Shown: positions 1-5,485, counted from the stretch's first letter. The stretch: DNA of 7,971 bases from NAT127 sp041655035 (GCA_041655035.1 JBAZCN010000145.1:1-7971); one strand, 5' to 3'. Numbers and translations: made by a program. Notes: generated by a model not told the origin, from the letters alone.

Positions 1-477
1 CGTCTTGCTGACGCCATAATGAACCATTTCCGTAGGTATGTTCAGTGCCGATTCGCTGGAGATAAACTGAATCCGCCCCCAGCCCCGGTCCCGCATGCCC
101 TTGGCATAATGGCGGGCCAGCCGCACACCACTGAGCACATTGACCTGGAAGAACTCTTCCCACAGCGCATCGTCGATGTCGAAGAACTCGCGCGCGCCAT
201 AAATGCCGATATTGCTGACCAGGATGTCCGCGTCCGGTTGCGCGGCAATCAATGCCTGGCAGCCCTGAGCGGTGCCGGGGTCACACACCACACCGCTGGC
301 GTCGCCCCGCCCGGTAGCGTCACGCAGCCGCGCCAGCGCCGCATCGACGCGGCTCTGCTCGCGGCCGGTGACGACTACCTGGGCACCGGCATTGGCCAGC
401 CCGATGGCGATGGCCAGGCCGATGCCGCCGGTCGAGCCGGTGACAATTGCGGTTTTTCCTGAAAGATCGATAACCAT
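1..477 (-). CDS. Short-chain dehydrogenase/reductase (SDR), C-terminus cut by window edge
   Basis: Probable cytosolic NAD(P)-dependent oxidoreductase of the classical SDR family. The 159 codons visible run in frame to the window edge; SDRs are usually about 250 residues, so roughly the last third is missing. Seen: a Rossmann nucleotide-binding motif TGSTGGIG at residues 13-20, SNIG at 88-91 in place of the common NNAG, and an intact catalytic tetrad of Asn113 (QVNVLS), Ser141 (ISSES), Tyr154 and Lys158 (YGVSK). The Ser-Tyr spacing of 13 is the family norm. The ATG at 477 is preceded by AGGAGA with a 5-base spacer. It lies 28 bases downstream of the dioxygenase stop codon on the same strand, so the two are very probably co-transcribed. 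Family membership is secure. The substrate is not known; oxidation of a diol or alcohol, or reduction of a carbonyl linked to the dioxygenase reaction, is inference. Confidence 0.93.
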   Translation of the reverse strand, partial: MVIDLSGKTAIVTGSTGGIGLAIAIGLANAGAQVVVTGREQSRVDAALARLRDATGRGDASGVVCDPGTAQGCQALIAAQPDADILVSNIGIYGAREFFDIDDALWEEFFQVNVLSGVRLARHYAKGMRDRGWGRIQFISSESALNIPTEMVHYGVSKT

Positions 478-505
478 TGGATTCTCCTGTGGTAGCGGCT
501 GGGCC

Positions 506-1339
506 TCAACCGAAGCGATATGCCGAAATAGTGGTTTCCATGATCCGCTCCGAAAAGACTCTCCGGCCCACCGAGTCCTCTCCGGCCCCGGCGGCCACCA
601 GTAATGGGATCAAGTGTTCCTCGCCGCCTGGCGGGTGGCAATGGCGCGCATTGGGCGCCTGCGTCCACGCCGCCAGCAGGGCGTTGCGTTGCGCCGGCTG
701 GCTTTCCACCGCGGCGCTCAACCAGTCGTCGAACTCAGCCGAAAGCGGTGTATACCGCACATCGCCGTAGCCGCGCATATTGTGGAAGCTCATGCCGCTG
801 CCGATGATCAATACGCCCTCACCACGCAGCGCCGCCAAGGTCCGGCCCGCTTCCATATGGGCCCGCGGGTCCAGATCCTGGCGCAAGGACAATTGCACTA
901 CCGGGATATCCGCGTCGGGAAACATCAGTTTCAACGGAATGAACATGCCGTGGTCGAAACCGCGCTCACCGTCCACCCGGGCATCTGCCCCATCCTGCCC
1001 GAGCCGTTGCGCCACCTGCTCCGCCAGCTTCGGATTGCCGGGAGCGGGATAGGTCAACTCATAGGTATGGGGCGGAAAGCCATAGTAATCGAAGATCAAT
1101 TGCGGACGGGGATGAGCGGTGACGGTGAAGCCGGGCTCGAGCCAGTGGGCGGAAATCAACACAATGGCCCTCGGCCGGGCCGGAAGCGTAGCGGCCACAC
1201 CCTTGAGGAAACCCGCCAGCCGACTCCAGGTGTCGGCCGGGTTCCAGTCCATGAAGAAGCAGGGGCCCGCCCCGTGCGGAATGAAAAATACCGGCAGGCG
1301 TTCGTTATTGCCGGCTGCCCGATGCTCGTCGCTGTTCAT
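506..1339 (-). CDS. DODA-type extradiol aromatic ring-opening dioxygenase (LigB/YgiD-like)
   Basis: 277-residue probable cytosolic non-haem metal dioxygenase of the class III extradiol (LigB) superfamily, DODA branch, like E. coli YgiD and plant DOPA 4,5-dioxygenase. Family members open catechol rings next to the hydroxyls. Seen: the N-terminal IPHGAG with His22, ISAHW with His65, and EEHLIPLL with His242, which match the three metal-binding histidines of the family. GFDHGMFIPL with His130 and GSGMSFHN with His186 match other conserved family positions. Length fits the family (about 260-280). The ATG at 1339 is chosen because AGGAGG lies 8 bases upstream; a longer reading from 1420 would add 27 residues and occupy the control region facing the LysR gene. 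It is the first gene of a unit with the SDR and is divergent from the LysR gene, a common arrangement for this family. The substrate (a catechol-type compound) is inferred. Confidence 0.9.
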   Translation of the reverse strand: MNSDEHRAAGNNERLPVFFIPHGAGPCFFMDWNPADTWSRLAGFLKGVAATLPARPRAIVLISAHWLEPGFTVTAHPRPQLIFDYYGFPPHTYELTYPAPGNPKLAEQVAQRLGQDGADARVDGERGFDHGMFIPLKLMFPDADIPVVQLSLRQDLDPRAHMEAGRTLAALRGEGVLIIGSGMSFHNMRGYGDVRYTPLSAEFDDWLSAAVESQPAQRNALLAAWTQAPNARHCHPPGGEEHLIPLLVAAGAGEDSVGRRVFSERIMETTISAYRFG

Positions 1340-1444
1340 TGTGCGCACCTCCTGCCAAATCGATGACTCAAGTATGGGCCGCACACCAGAAATACGGAAT
1401 CGGCTAAAATTCACTAACACTTAGCACTGATAGTAGGAACTACC
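1340..1444. promoter_or_regulatory. Divergent control region between dioxygenase unit and LysR gene
   Basis: This 105-base region must hold the start signals for both directions. Seen: AGGAGG for the dioxygenase at 1348-1353 (minus strand) and AGGA for the LysR gene at 1435-1438, 6 bases before its GTG. A TAAAAT at 1405-1410 (5 of 6 match to a -10 box, plus strand) has no convincing -35 partner. A small dyad, CTAA-CAC-TTAG at 1414-1424, lies within a stretch fitting the loose LysR rule T-N11-A (T1411 to A1423), and ACTA/TAGT flank it at 1413-1416 and 1431-1434. LysR-type regulators typically bind such divergent regions and repress themselves while activating the neighbour. The exact operator is a guess. 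Confidence 0.5.
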
Positions 1445-2344
1445 GTGGATCGCATCACCAGCATGCGTGTTTTCGCGCGCGCCGCCAGTGCCGGCAGCCT
1501 GTCCGCCGCTGCCCGTCACCTGGGCATGTCGCCGGCCATGGCGACCAAGCACGTCAATTCACTGGAAGCGCGCCTTGGCGTCAAATTGTTCCACCGCACC
1601 ACCCGCCGCCTGAGCCTGACCGAGGTGGGCAGCAATTACCTCGAAGCCTGCCAGCGCATCCTGCCGGATATCGATGAAGCCGAGGCGGCCGCCACGTCAC
1701 AACACATCAAGGCAACCGGGCTGTTGCGGATGAATGTGCCGCTGTCTTTCGGCAGCCGGTTCATCGCGCCCCTGATTCCCGAGTTCAGCCGCCGCCACCC
1801 GGAAGTGAAGGTCGAGCTCGGCCTCAGCGATGCCCAGCTCGACCTGATCGCCGGTGGCTGGGATCTGGCCATCCGGGTCGGCCGGCTGGCCGACAGCCCG
1901 CTGCAGGCCCGCCGTCTCGGCGATAGCGCGATGCTGGTCTGCGCCGCGCCGGATTACCTCGACCGGCGGGGCGTGCCGCGGCGGATTGTCGAGCTGGCCC
2001 AGCACAATTGCCTGAGCTACACCCTCTCCCCCATGCAGGACAGCAAGCAGTGGGCTTTCGGCGCACAGGGCGAGTTCCGGGTAGCGGTCAGCGGCGACCT
2101 GCTGGCCAACAACGGCGAGGCGCTGCTGGCCGCCGCCGTGGCGGGCCAGGGCATCATCTACCAGCCGCATTTCATCGTCGGCGGGGCGCTGAAACGCGGT
2201 ACCCTGGTGGCGCTGGAACTGGACAAGCCGGCCGTCGAACTCGGCGGCATCCATGTGCTGTATCCGCCCGACCGCCGCCCGCCGGCCAAGGTGCGGGTAA
2301 TGATCGATTATCTGGCGGAAGCTTTCGCCAAGGCGCGGCCCTGA
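1445..2344 (+). CDS. LysR-type transcriptional regulator
   Basis: 299-residue DNA-binding regulator of usual family length. Seen: an N-terminal winged helix-turn-helix at about residues 3-60, with SLSAAARHLGMSPAMATKHV (18-37) as the helix-turn-helix and LEARLGVKLFHRTTRRLSLT (40-59) as the wing region. A linker helix covers about 63-90, and a periplasmic-binding-protein-like effector domain runs from about 92 to 295 (GLLRMNVPLSFGSRFIAPLI, DLAIRVGRL, and the late GQGIIYQPHFIV). The start is GTG at 1445 with AGGA 6 bases upstream; the resulting MDRITSMRVFA opening is typical of this subgroup, so the internal ATG at 1463 is less likely. It is divergent from the dioxygenase-SDR unit and is the likely regulator of it, responding to a pathway compound (inference from layout). 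Confidence 0.96.
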   Translation: MDRITSMRVFARAASAGSLSAAARHLGMSPAMATKHVNSLEARLGVKLFHRTTRRLSLTEVGSNYLEACQRILPDIDEAEAAATSQHIKATGLLRMNVPLSFGSRFIAPLIPEFSRRHPEVKVELGLSDAQLDLIAGGWDLAIRVGRLADSPLQARRLGDSAMLVCAAPDYLDRRGVPRRIVELAQHNCLSYTLSPMQDSKQWAFGAQGEFRVAVSGDLLANNGEALLAAAVAGQGIIYQPHFIVGGALKRGTLVALELDKPAVELGGIHVLYPPDRRPPAKVRVMIDYLAEAFAKARP

Positions 2345-2555
2345 GCGCAGCGGCGCGTGCGACGACAGCGCTGAGCCACCGCCGATGCCGCCCGGCGGCC
2401 CGCCGCAACGCCGCCACCGCTCGACAAGGTCTCCACCGAATTGCGGTGTCAGGTCTCACATTCCAATATAAGTGCTAGGCTGTAAGTTCCGGGCCCCCCG
2501 GCGATACGGTGTACCAGGCAAGGGCCTCACCCAATCCACAATGAGGAAAACCGCC
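2345..2555. other. Intergenic region upstream of the DUF2231 gene
   Basis: No gene seen. Just after the LysR stop there are GC-rich self-complementary stretches, such as GCCGCC-C-GGCGGC at 2387-2399 and GGCGGC/GCCGCC at 2394-2399 and 2410-2415. They could slow or end transcription but have no T-run. Further on the DNA becomes AT-richer: TTGCGG at 2441-2446 and TATAAG at 2467-2472 resemble -35 and -10 boxes, but the 20-base spacer is too long for a confident promoter call. AGGA at 2544-2547 is the ribosome binding site for the next gene. Confidence 0.35.
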
Positions 2556-2981
2556 GTGACTGCCACTGTCGACCGACCCTATACAAGGGCGCTTCACCCG
2601 GTTCATGCAATCCTGCTTGCCGGGACCATCCCATTGTTTCTGGGGGCCACGCTGAGTGACCTCGCCTACTGGTCGAGCCACCAGATACAGTGGACCAACT
2701 TCGCTTCCTGGCTGCTTGCCGGCGGCCTCGTTTTCGGCGGCCTCGCACTGCTGTGCGCGATCATCGGCCTGTTCCGCGCCGATCGCGGAGGGCGCCCCCT
2801 GATTTATATCCTCCTGCTGCTGGCGACCTGGATCCTGGGTTTCGTCAATGCGCTGATCCATGCCAAGGACGCATGGGCGAGCATGCCCACAGGCCTTGTG
2901 CTATCGGTAGTCGTCACCGCGCTGGCGTGCGCGGCGACATGGATCGGTTTCTGCAGTCTTCGGGCGGGGGGTGTGAAATGA
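2556..2981 (+). CDS. DUF2231-family four-helix inner-membrane protein
   Basis: 141-residue predicted integral inner-membrane protein resembling the DUF2231 family, whose function is not established. Seen: a short cytosolic-looking N-terminus, a HPVH motif (His14, His17) at the mouth of helix 1 (about 18-37), helix 2 at about 50-73, helix 3 at about 81-103, and helix 4 at about 113-133. His42 and His102 are further histidines near membrane edges. The GTG at 2556 is preferred because AGGA lies 8 bases upstream; an ATG at 2541 would add five residues but has no well-placed ribosome binding site. The TGA stop overlaps the ATG of the next gene (ATGA at 2978-2981), so the two are translationally coupled. 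A membrane partner or electron-transfer role for the downstream dehydrogenase is inference from the coupling. Confidence 0.83.
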   Translation: MTATVDRPYTRALHPVHAILLAGTIPLFLGATLSDLAYWSSHQIQWTNFASWLLAGGLVFGGLALLCAIIGLFRADRGGRPLIYILLLLATWILGFVNALIHAKDAWASMPTGLVLSVVVTALACAATWIGFCSLRAGGVK

Positions 2982-4273
2982 GACGTTCAAGCATATTTGC
3001 CAGCGCCATCCTTGCGGTCGCCATGCTGAGCGCCTGTGGCGGCAACGAGCCGGACACGGCGCAATACGGCCCGACCCCGGCACTGCCGGATCCCCAGCGC
3101 GGCCTGCTGCCCAACATGACCATCGCCAAGCCCGCACAGTGGGGCGACCAGCAACCGGCGGTGCCGCAAAACTACACCATCACGGCCATCGCCACCGATC
3201 TCGGGATACCCCGCCAGACGCTGGTCCTGCCCAATGGCGACATCCTCGTTGCCGAAGGCAGGGGCGGCGGAGCGGCGAACCTGAAGCCGAAGGATGTGAT
3301 TGCCGGTTACATCAAGGCCAGGGGAAACACCTCGGTCGAGAGCGGTAACCGGCTGACCCTGCTGCGGGACAGCGATGGCGACGGCATCTACGAGGAGCAG
3401 ACCGTGTTCGCCGAGAACCTCAACGCACCTTATGGGCTGGCACTGGTCGACGGCAATCTGTACGTCGCCAACCAGGACGCCCTGGTGCGATTCGATTACC
3501 AGCCTGGCCAGACGCGGGCCAGCGGGCCGCCGGTCAAGCTCACCGACCTGCCGTCAGCGATCAACCATCACTGGACCAAGGCGCTGGCCGCCAGTCCGGA
3601 TGGACGTTTTCTCTATGTCGGCATCGGCTCCAACAGCAATATCACCGAGCGCGGGATGGATGTCGAGGCCGACCGGGCAATGGTGTGGCAGGTGGATGCC
3701 CGGACGGGAGCACACAGGCCCTATGCCACCGGCCTGCGCAATCCCACCGCGCTCGCCATCCAGCCCGGCACGGATCAGTTGTGGGCGGTGGTGAACGAAC
3801 GGGACGAACTCGGCCCGGACCTCGTACCCGACTACCTCACCGCCGTTCGCGAAGGCCAGTTCTACGGCTGGCCATACAGCTACTGGGGCCAGAACGTGGA
3901 TCCGCGCGTTCGGCCGCAAAATCCGGAAAAGGTTGCCTCGGCAATTGCTCCGGATTACAGCCTGGGGTCGCACGTTGCCGCGCTCGGCCTGGCCTTCTCC
4001 ACCTCTGCGATGGGCGCCGAATTCGCCGACGGCGTGTTCGTCGGCGAGCATGGCAGCTGGAATCGCAAGAACCCCGTCGGCTACAAGGTGGTCTTCGTGC
4101 CGTTCAGCGACGGCCGGCCCGCCGGCCCGCCGATTGACTTTGTCTCCGGCTTCCGCGGGGCGGACGGCAAGACCCGCGGCCGGCCGGTGGGTGTAACGGT
4201 GGATCCGCGCGGCGCCCTCATCGTCGCCGACGATCTTTCAAATACCATCTGGAGGGTGACTCCCACCCAGTGA
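2978..4273 (+). CDS. PQQ-dependent sugar/sorbosone dehydrogenase-like lipoprotein
   Basis: 431-residue predicted lipid-anchored beta-propeller of the soluble glucose / L-sorbosone dehydrogenase family, which oxidises sugars or aldehydes in the periplasm using pyrroloquinoline quinone. Seen: a basic-hydrophobic signal with lipobox LSAC at 17-20; the Gly after Cys20 suggests transfer to the outer membrane. Next come an LPNGDILVAEG blade strand (84-94), an acidic loop DSDGDGIYEE (131-140) like a calcium-binding loop, and NHHW (196-199), which carries the candidate base His. LRNP (253-256) has Arg and Asn as in the family's PQQ site. NERDELGPDLVPD (273-285) with GQFYGWPYSYWG (293-304), GEHGSWNR (356-363) and the final RPVGVTVDPRGALIVADD strand (402-419) complete the propeller. 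It overlaps the DUF2231 stop by 4 bases. No PQQ synthesis genes are in the window. The substrate is unknown. Confidence 0.9.
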   Translation: MRRSSIFASAILAVAMLSACGGNEPDTAQYGPTPALPDPQRGLLPNMTIAKPAQWGDQQPAVPQNYTITAIATDLGIPRQTLVLPNGDILVAEGRGGGAANLKPKDVIAGYIKARGNTSVESGNRLTLLRDSDGDGIYEEQTVFAENLNAPYGLALVDGNLYVANQDALVRFDYQPGQTRASGPPVKLTDLPSAINHHWTKALAASPDGRFLYVGIGSNSNITERGMDVEADRAMVWQVDARTGAHRPYATGLRNPTALAIQPGTDQLWAVVNERDELGPDLVPDYLTAVREGQFYGWPYSYWGQNVDPRVRPQNPEKVASAIAPDYSLGSHVAALGLAFSTSAMGAEFADGVFVGEHGSWNRKNPVGYKVVFVPFSDGRPAGPPIDFVSGFRGADGKTRGRPVGVTVDPRGALIVADDLSNTIWRVTPTQ

Positions 4274-4279
4274 CCGGCA

Positions 4280-4316
4280 ATCGCCCGGGCATCTGGCCAT
4301 GCTGATGCCCGGCGAT
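4280..4316 (+). terminator. Stem-loop after the dehydrogenase gene
   Basis: Seven bases after the dehydrogenase stop, the arms 4280-4292 and 4305-4316 pair over 12 base pairs with a single bulged C, around a 12-base loop. The stem is strong and its position is right for transcript end or 3' protection. There is no T-run after it, so it is not a textbook intrinsic terminator; it could instead stabilise the mRNA or act with Rho. Confidence 0.5.
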
Positions 4317-4395
4317 GGCGCGACGACTGGCCCGCGCTGCCAGGCCCTTCTCGGCACCTCGATGGAAAACCACTTTCCTCCGCTGGAACAGGCGA

Positions 4396-4460
4396 TGTAA
4401 GATTGTGCGGCTCGATCAGGCTGACGCCACTCCGAGGCGCGTCTTGGCCAAGATCTTACA
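4396..4460. repeat. 8-bp inverted repeat in the tautomerase upstream region
   Basis: TGTAAGAT at 4396-4403 is the exact reverse complement of ATCTTACA at 4453-4460, separated by 49 bases. Inside, GCGGCTCG and CGAGGCGC can pair with one G-G mismatch, so a transcript could fold into a longer nested hairpin ending 17 bases before the tautomerase ATG. It could be a leader structure or two operator half-sites. TAAGAT within the left arm is also a weak -10 match (4 of 6), without a clear -35. Confidence 0.45.
4442..4453. promoter_or_regulatory. 12-bp perfect palindrome upstream of the tautomerase gene
   Basis: TCTTGGCCAAGA is fully self-complementary. It overlaps a second palindrome, AAGATCTT at 4450-4457, so the TCTT/AAGA word appears three times in 16 bases. 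It sits 24 bases before the tautomerase start codon and just ahead of its AAGGAAG ribosome binding site, a position where a dimeric repressor could block the gene. The binding protein is unknown. Confidence 0.4.
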
Positions 4461-4477
4461 GGCCCGAAGGAAGAAAC

Positions 4478-4864
4478 ATGATCGTAATCTATGGAATAGA
4501 CGAGAAGCTCAATCCGATAAAAGCCAGGCTTTCCGATGCGATCCACAGCTGCTTGATGTCTGTGCTTGGCATGCCCGAAGACAAAAGGGCGCATCGCTTC
4601 ATGCCAATGGCGCGAGATGATTTCTATTATCCCGGGGGGCGCAGCGATGCCTATACCGTCATCGAAATAAACATGATGGCTGGCCGCCAGATCGCAACCC
4701 AGAAGAAACTCATCAAATCGCTGTTCCACGAAATCGAAAGCAAGCTGGCCATATCCCCCGTCGACCTGGAGATCATCATCAAGGAACAGCCGGCCCATTG
4801 CTGGGGATTTCGCGGCATGACCGGTGACGAAGCCAGTGATCTCGCCTACAAGGTCAGGGTGTGA
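4478..4864 (+). CDS. Tautomerase-superfamily protein lacking Pro-1
   Basis: 128-residue small cytosolic protein resembling the tautomerase_2-like branch of the 4-oxalocrotonate tautomerase/MIF superfamily, which fold as beta-alpha-beta units and usually form trimers. Seen: strand MIVIYGI (1-7), the helix starting with LNPIKARLSDAIHSCLMSVLGMPEDKRAHRF (11-41), FYYPGGRSDAYTVIEINMMAGR (49-70) and the second helix QKKLIKSLFHEIESKLAIS, then strand DLEIIIKEQ, then HCWGFRGMTGDEASDLAYKV. Pattern and length fit. Position 2 is Ile, not the catalytic Pro that becomes the N-terminus in active tautomerases, so ordinary Pro-1 chemistry is not expected. AAGGAAG lies just upstream of the ATG at 4478; the in-frame codons before it lack such a site. 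At least four ATA codons and lower GC set it apart from neighbours. It is followed after 28 bases by the secreted protein. Confidence 0.85.
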   Translation: MIVIYGIDEKLNPIKARLSDAIHSCLMSVLGMPEDKRAHRFMPMARDDFYYPGGRSDAYTVIEINMMAGRQIATQKKLIKSLFHEIESKLAISPVDLEIIIKEQPAHCWGFRGMTGDEASDLAYKVRV

Positions 4865-4892
4865 CAGGAAACAAACCCAGGGATGATACGTT

Positions 4893-5249
4893 ATGAAGAA
4901 CCTCTGCTTGGCATCTCTTCTTATCATTTCCGCTGTCAGCTTTGCCAGCGAACAGCCGGCAAAAGGCAGTGGCTCCGAAATGGCGCGGCTCCAGGCCATA
5001 GCCCCTTCACTCATGGCATTACCGACCGACCCTCCCACCCCCGAACAAATCCGGGAGAGCATGAACCGTGCGATCGAAATGCACAACGAGCAAACGAAAG
5101 CACGACTCAAGGCATTCTCGGAACCGGAAATGGTAGAGAGTTTCGCGCAATTTTCCCGCTCATATTATGAAGCGCTCATCAGGGCCGGGTTCACCAAAGA
5201 AGAAGCCTTGAACATCGTAATAAGTGTCGGCATCCCCAGCTTCAGGTAA
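4893..5249 (+). CDS. Small secreted protein of unknown function
   Basis: 118-residue protein not recognised as a named family. Seen: a Sec-type signal peptide (Lys2, hydrophobic core about 4-16, likely cleavage after SFA at 17-19), giving a mature periplasmic or exported protein of about 99 residues. The mature part has a low-complexity start (EQPAKGSG), a Pro/Thr-rich stretch (about 43-51, PTDPPTPEQ), and then mostly helical, charged sequence. The C-terminal third (about 82-113: FAQFSRSYYEALIRAGFTKE followed by EALNIVISVGIP) resembles a short helical pattern found at the ends of various small bacterial hypothetical proteins, with an aromatic cluster and a GFTKEEAL turn. No cysteine remains after cleavage. 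A GGGA at 4880-4883 serves as the likely ribosome binding site. It is probably in one operon with the tautomerase-like gene, 28 bases upstream. Composition is AT-richer than the flanking genes. Confidence 0.8.
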   Translation: MKNLCLASLLIISAVSFASEQPAKGSGSEMARLQAIAPSLMALPTDPPTPEQIRESMNRAIEMHNEQTKARLKAFSEPEMVESFAQFSRSYYEALIRAGFTKEEALNIVISVGIPSFR

Positions 5250-5262
5250 GTCTTCTGGCACG

Positions 5263-5306
5263 GCGCGGACTATCGGATAGCCGGGCGCAGGGATGCCAAC
5301 GGGCAT
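5263..5306 (+). terminator. Terminator-like hairpins after the secreted-protein gene
   Basis: An imperfect GC-rich stem pairs 5263-5272 with 5278-5288 (GCG/CGC, C/G, GG/CC and CTA/TAG with bulges). It is followed by a clean 5-bp stem ATGCC/GGCAT (5293-5297 and 5302-5306) with an AACG loop, and then ATTGATTT. The T content after the stem is modest. It starts 13 bases after the stop codon of the secreted protein, so a weak terminator is plausible. Confidence 0.35.
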
Positions 5307-5307
5307 A

Positions 5308-5336
5308 TTGATTTCCCCTGAAATTAACCGTACAGT
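5308..5336 (+). promoter_or_regulatory. Candidate sigma-70 promoter
   Basis: TTGATT at 5308-5313 and TACAGT at 5331-5336 each match the -35 and -10 consensus at 4 of 6 positions, with the ideal 17-base spacer. Transcription would begin near 5342-5344, giving a leader of about 340 bases before the TonB receptor ATG. Partial matches of this quality do occur by chance. Confidence 0.4.
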
Positions 5337-5340
5337 TCAG

Positions 5341-5353
5341 TCACTAAAAGTGA
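5341..5353. promoter_or_regulatory. Palindrome at the predicted transcription start
   Basis: TCACT-AAA-AGTGA is a perfect 5-3-5 palindrome lying 4 bases after the candidate -10 box, over the predicted start point. That is a usual place for a repressor operator. It does not look like a Fur box. The cognate regulator is unknown. Confidence 0.4.
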
Positions 5354-5385
5354 TCGTCAGCAGTTATCCCCGGCGACCTGCCTGC

Positions 5386-5485
5386 TTGTCGATGGCTGGC
5401 TTATCGACGATTGAATAGTGTCCGCGTCAGCGGCGGACAGAGTGTCTCTGTGTTTCGTCTCGTCGCCCCGCAATGCGAAAGAGAC
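5386..5485 (+). repeat. Cluster of three inverted repeats (possible structured leader)
   Basis: Three successive hairpin-forming dyads were found. TTGTCGAT (5386-5393) pairs with ATCGACGA (5403-5410), with one T-G wobble and a 9-base loop. TGTCCGC (5419-5425) pairs perfectly with GCGGACA (5433-5439) around 7 bases. GTCTC plus TTCG (5444-5448, 5454-5457) pair with CGAA plus GAGAC (5476-5479, 5481-5485), enclosing an 18-base loop. Together they could give a transcript leader several stems. No known riboswitch class is recognised. Confidence 0.4.

Noticed and set aside
1340..1420. N-terminal extension of the dioxygenase to a start at 1420
   Set aside because: The internal ATG at 1339 has AGGAGG at ideal distance and gives the family's usual length. 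The extension would cover the divergent promoter.
1697..2254. Minus-strand open frame opposite the LysR gene
   Set aside because: Shadow of the LysR codons; the LysR domains on the plus strand are unambiguous.
2387..2415. Intrinsic terminator after the LysR gene
   Set aside because: GC-rich self-complementary words exist, but the loops are too tight or the stems short and no T-run follows.
2690..2977. Upstream extension of the dehydrogenase reading frame
   Set aside because: The Arg-rich translation overlaps the DUF2231 gene in another frame. The lipoprotein signal starting at 2978 fixes the true start.
4238..5110. A 290-codon minus-strand open frame over the tautomerase and secreted-protein genes
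   Set aside because: No family likeness and no ribosome binding site, while the plus strand has two genes with good starts and recognisable features.
1411..5347. The word TCACTAA occurring both before the LysR gene (1411-1417) and before the receptor (5341-5347), as a shared operator
   Set aside because: A 7-base match in 8 kb is easily chance, and the symmetric parts of the two sites differ.
5308..5360. A Fur box upstream of the TonB receptor
   Set aside because: Searched because such receptors are often iron regulated, but no stretch resembling the Fur consensus was seen.
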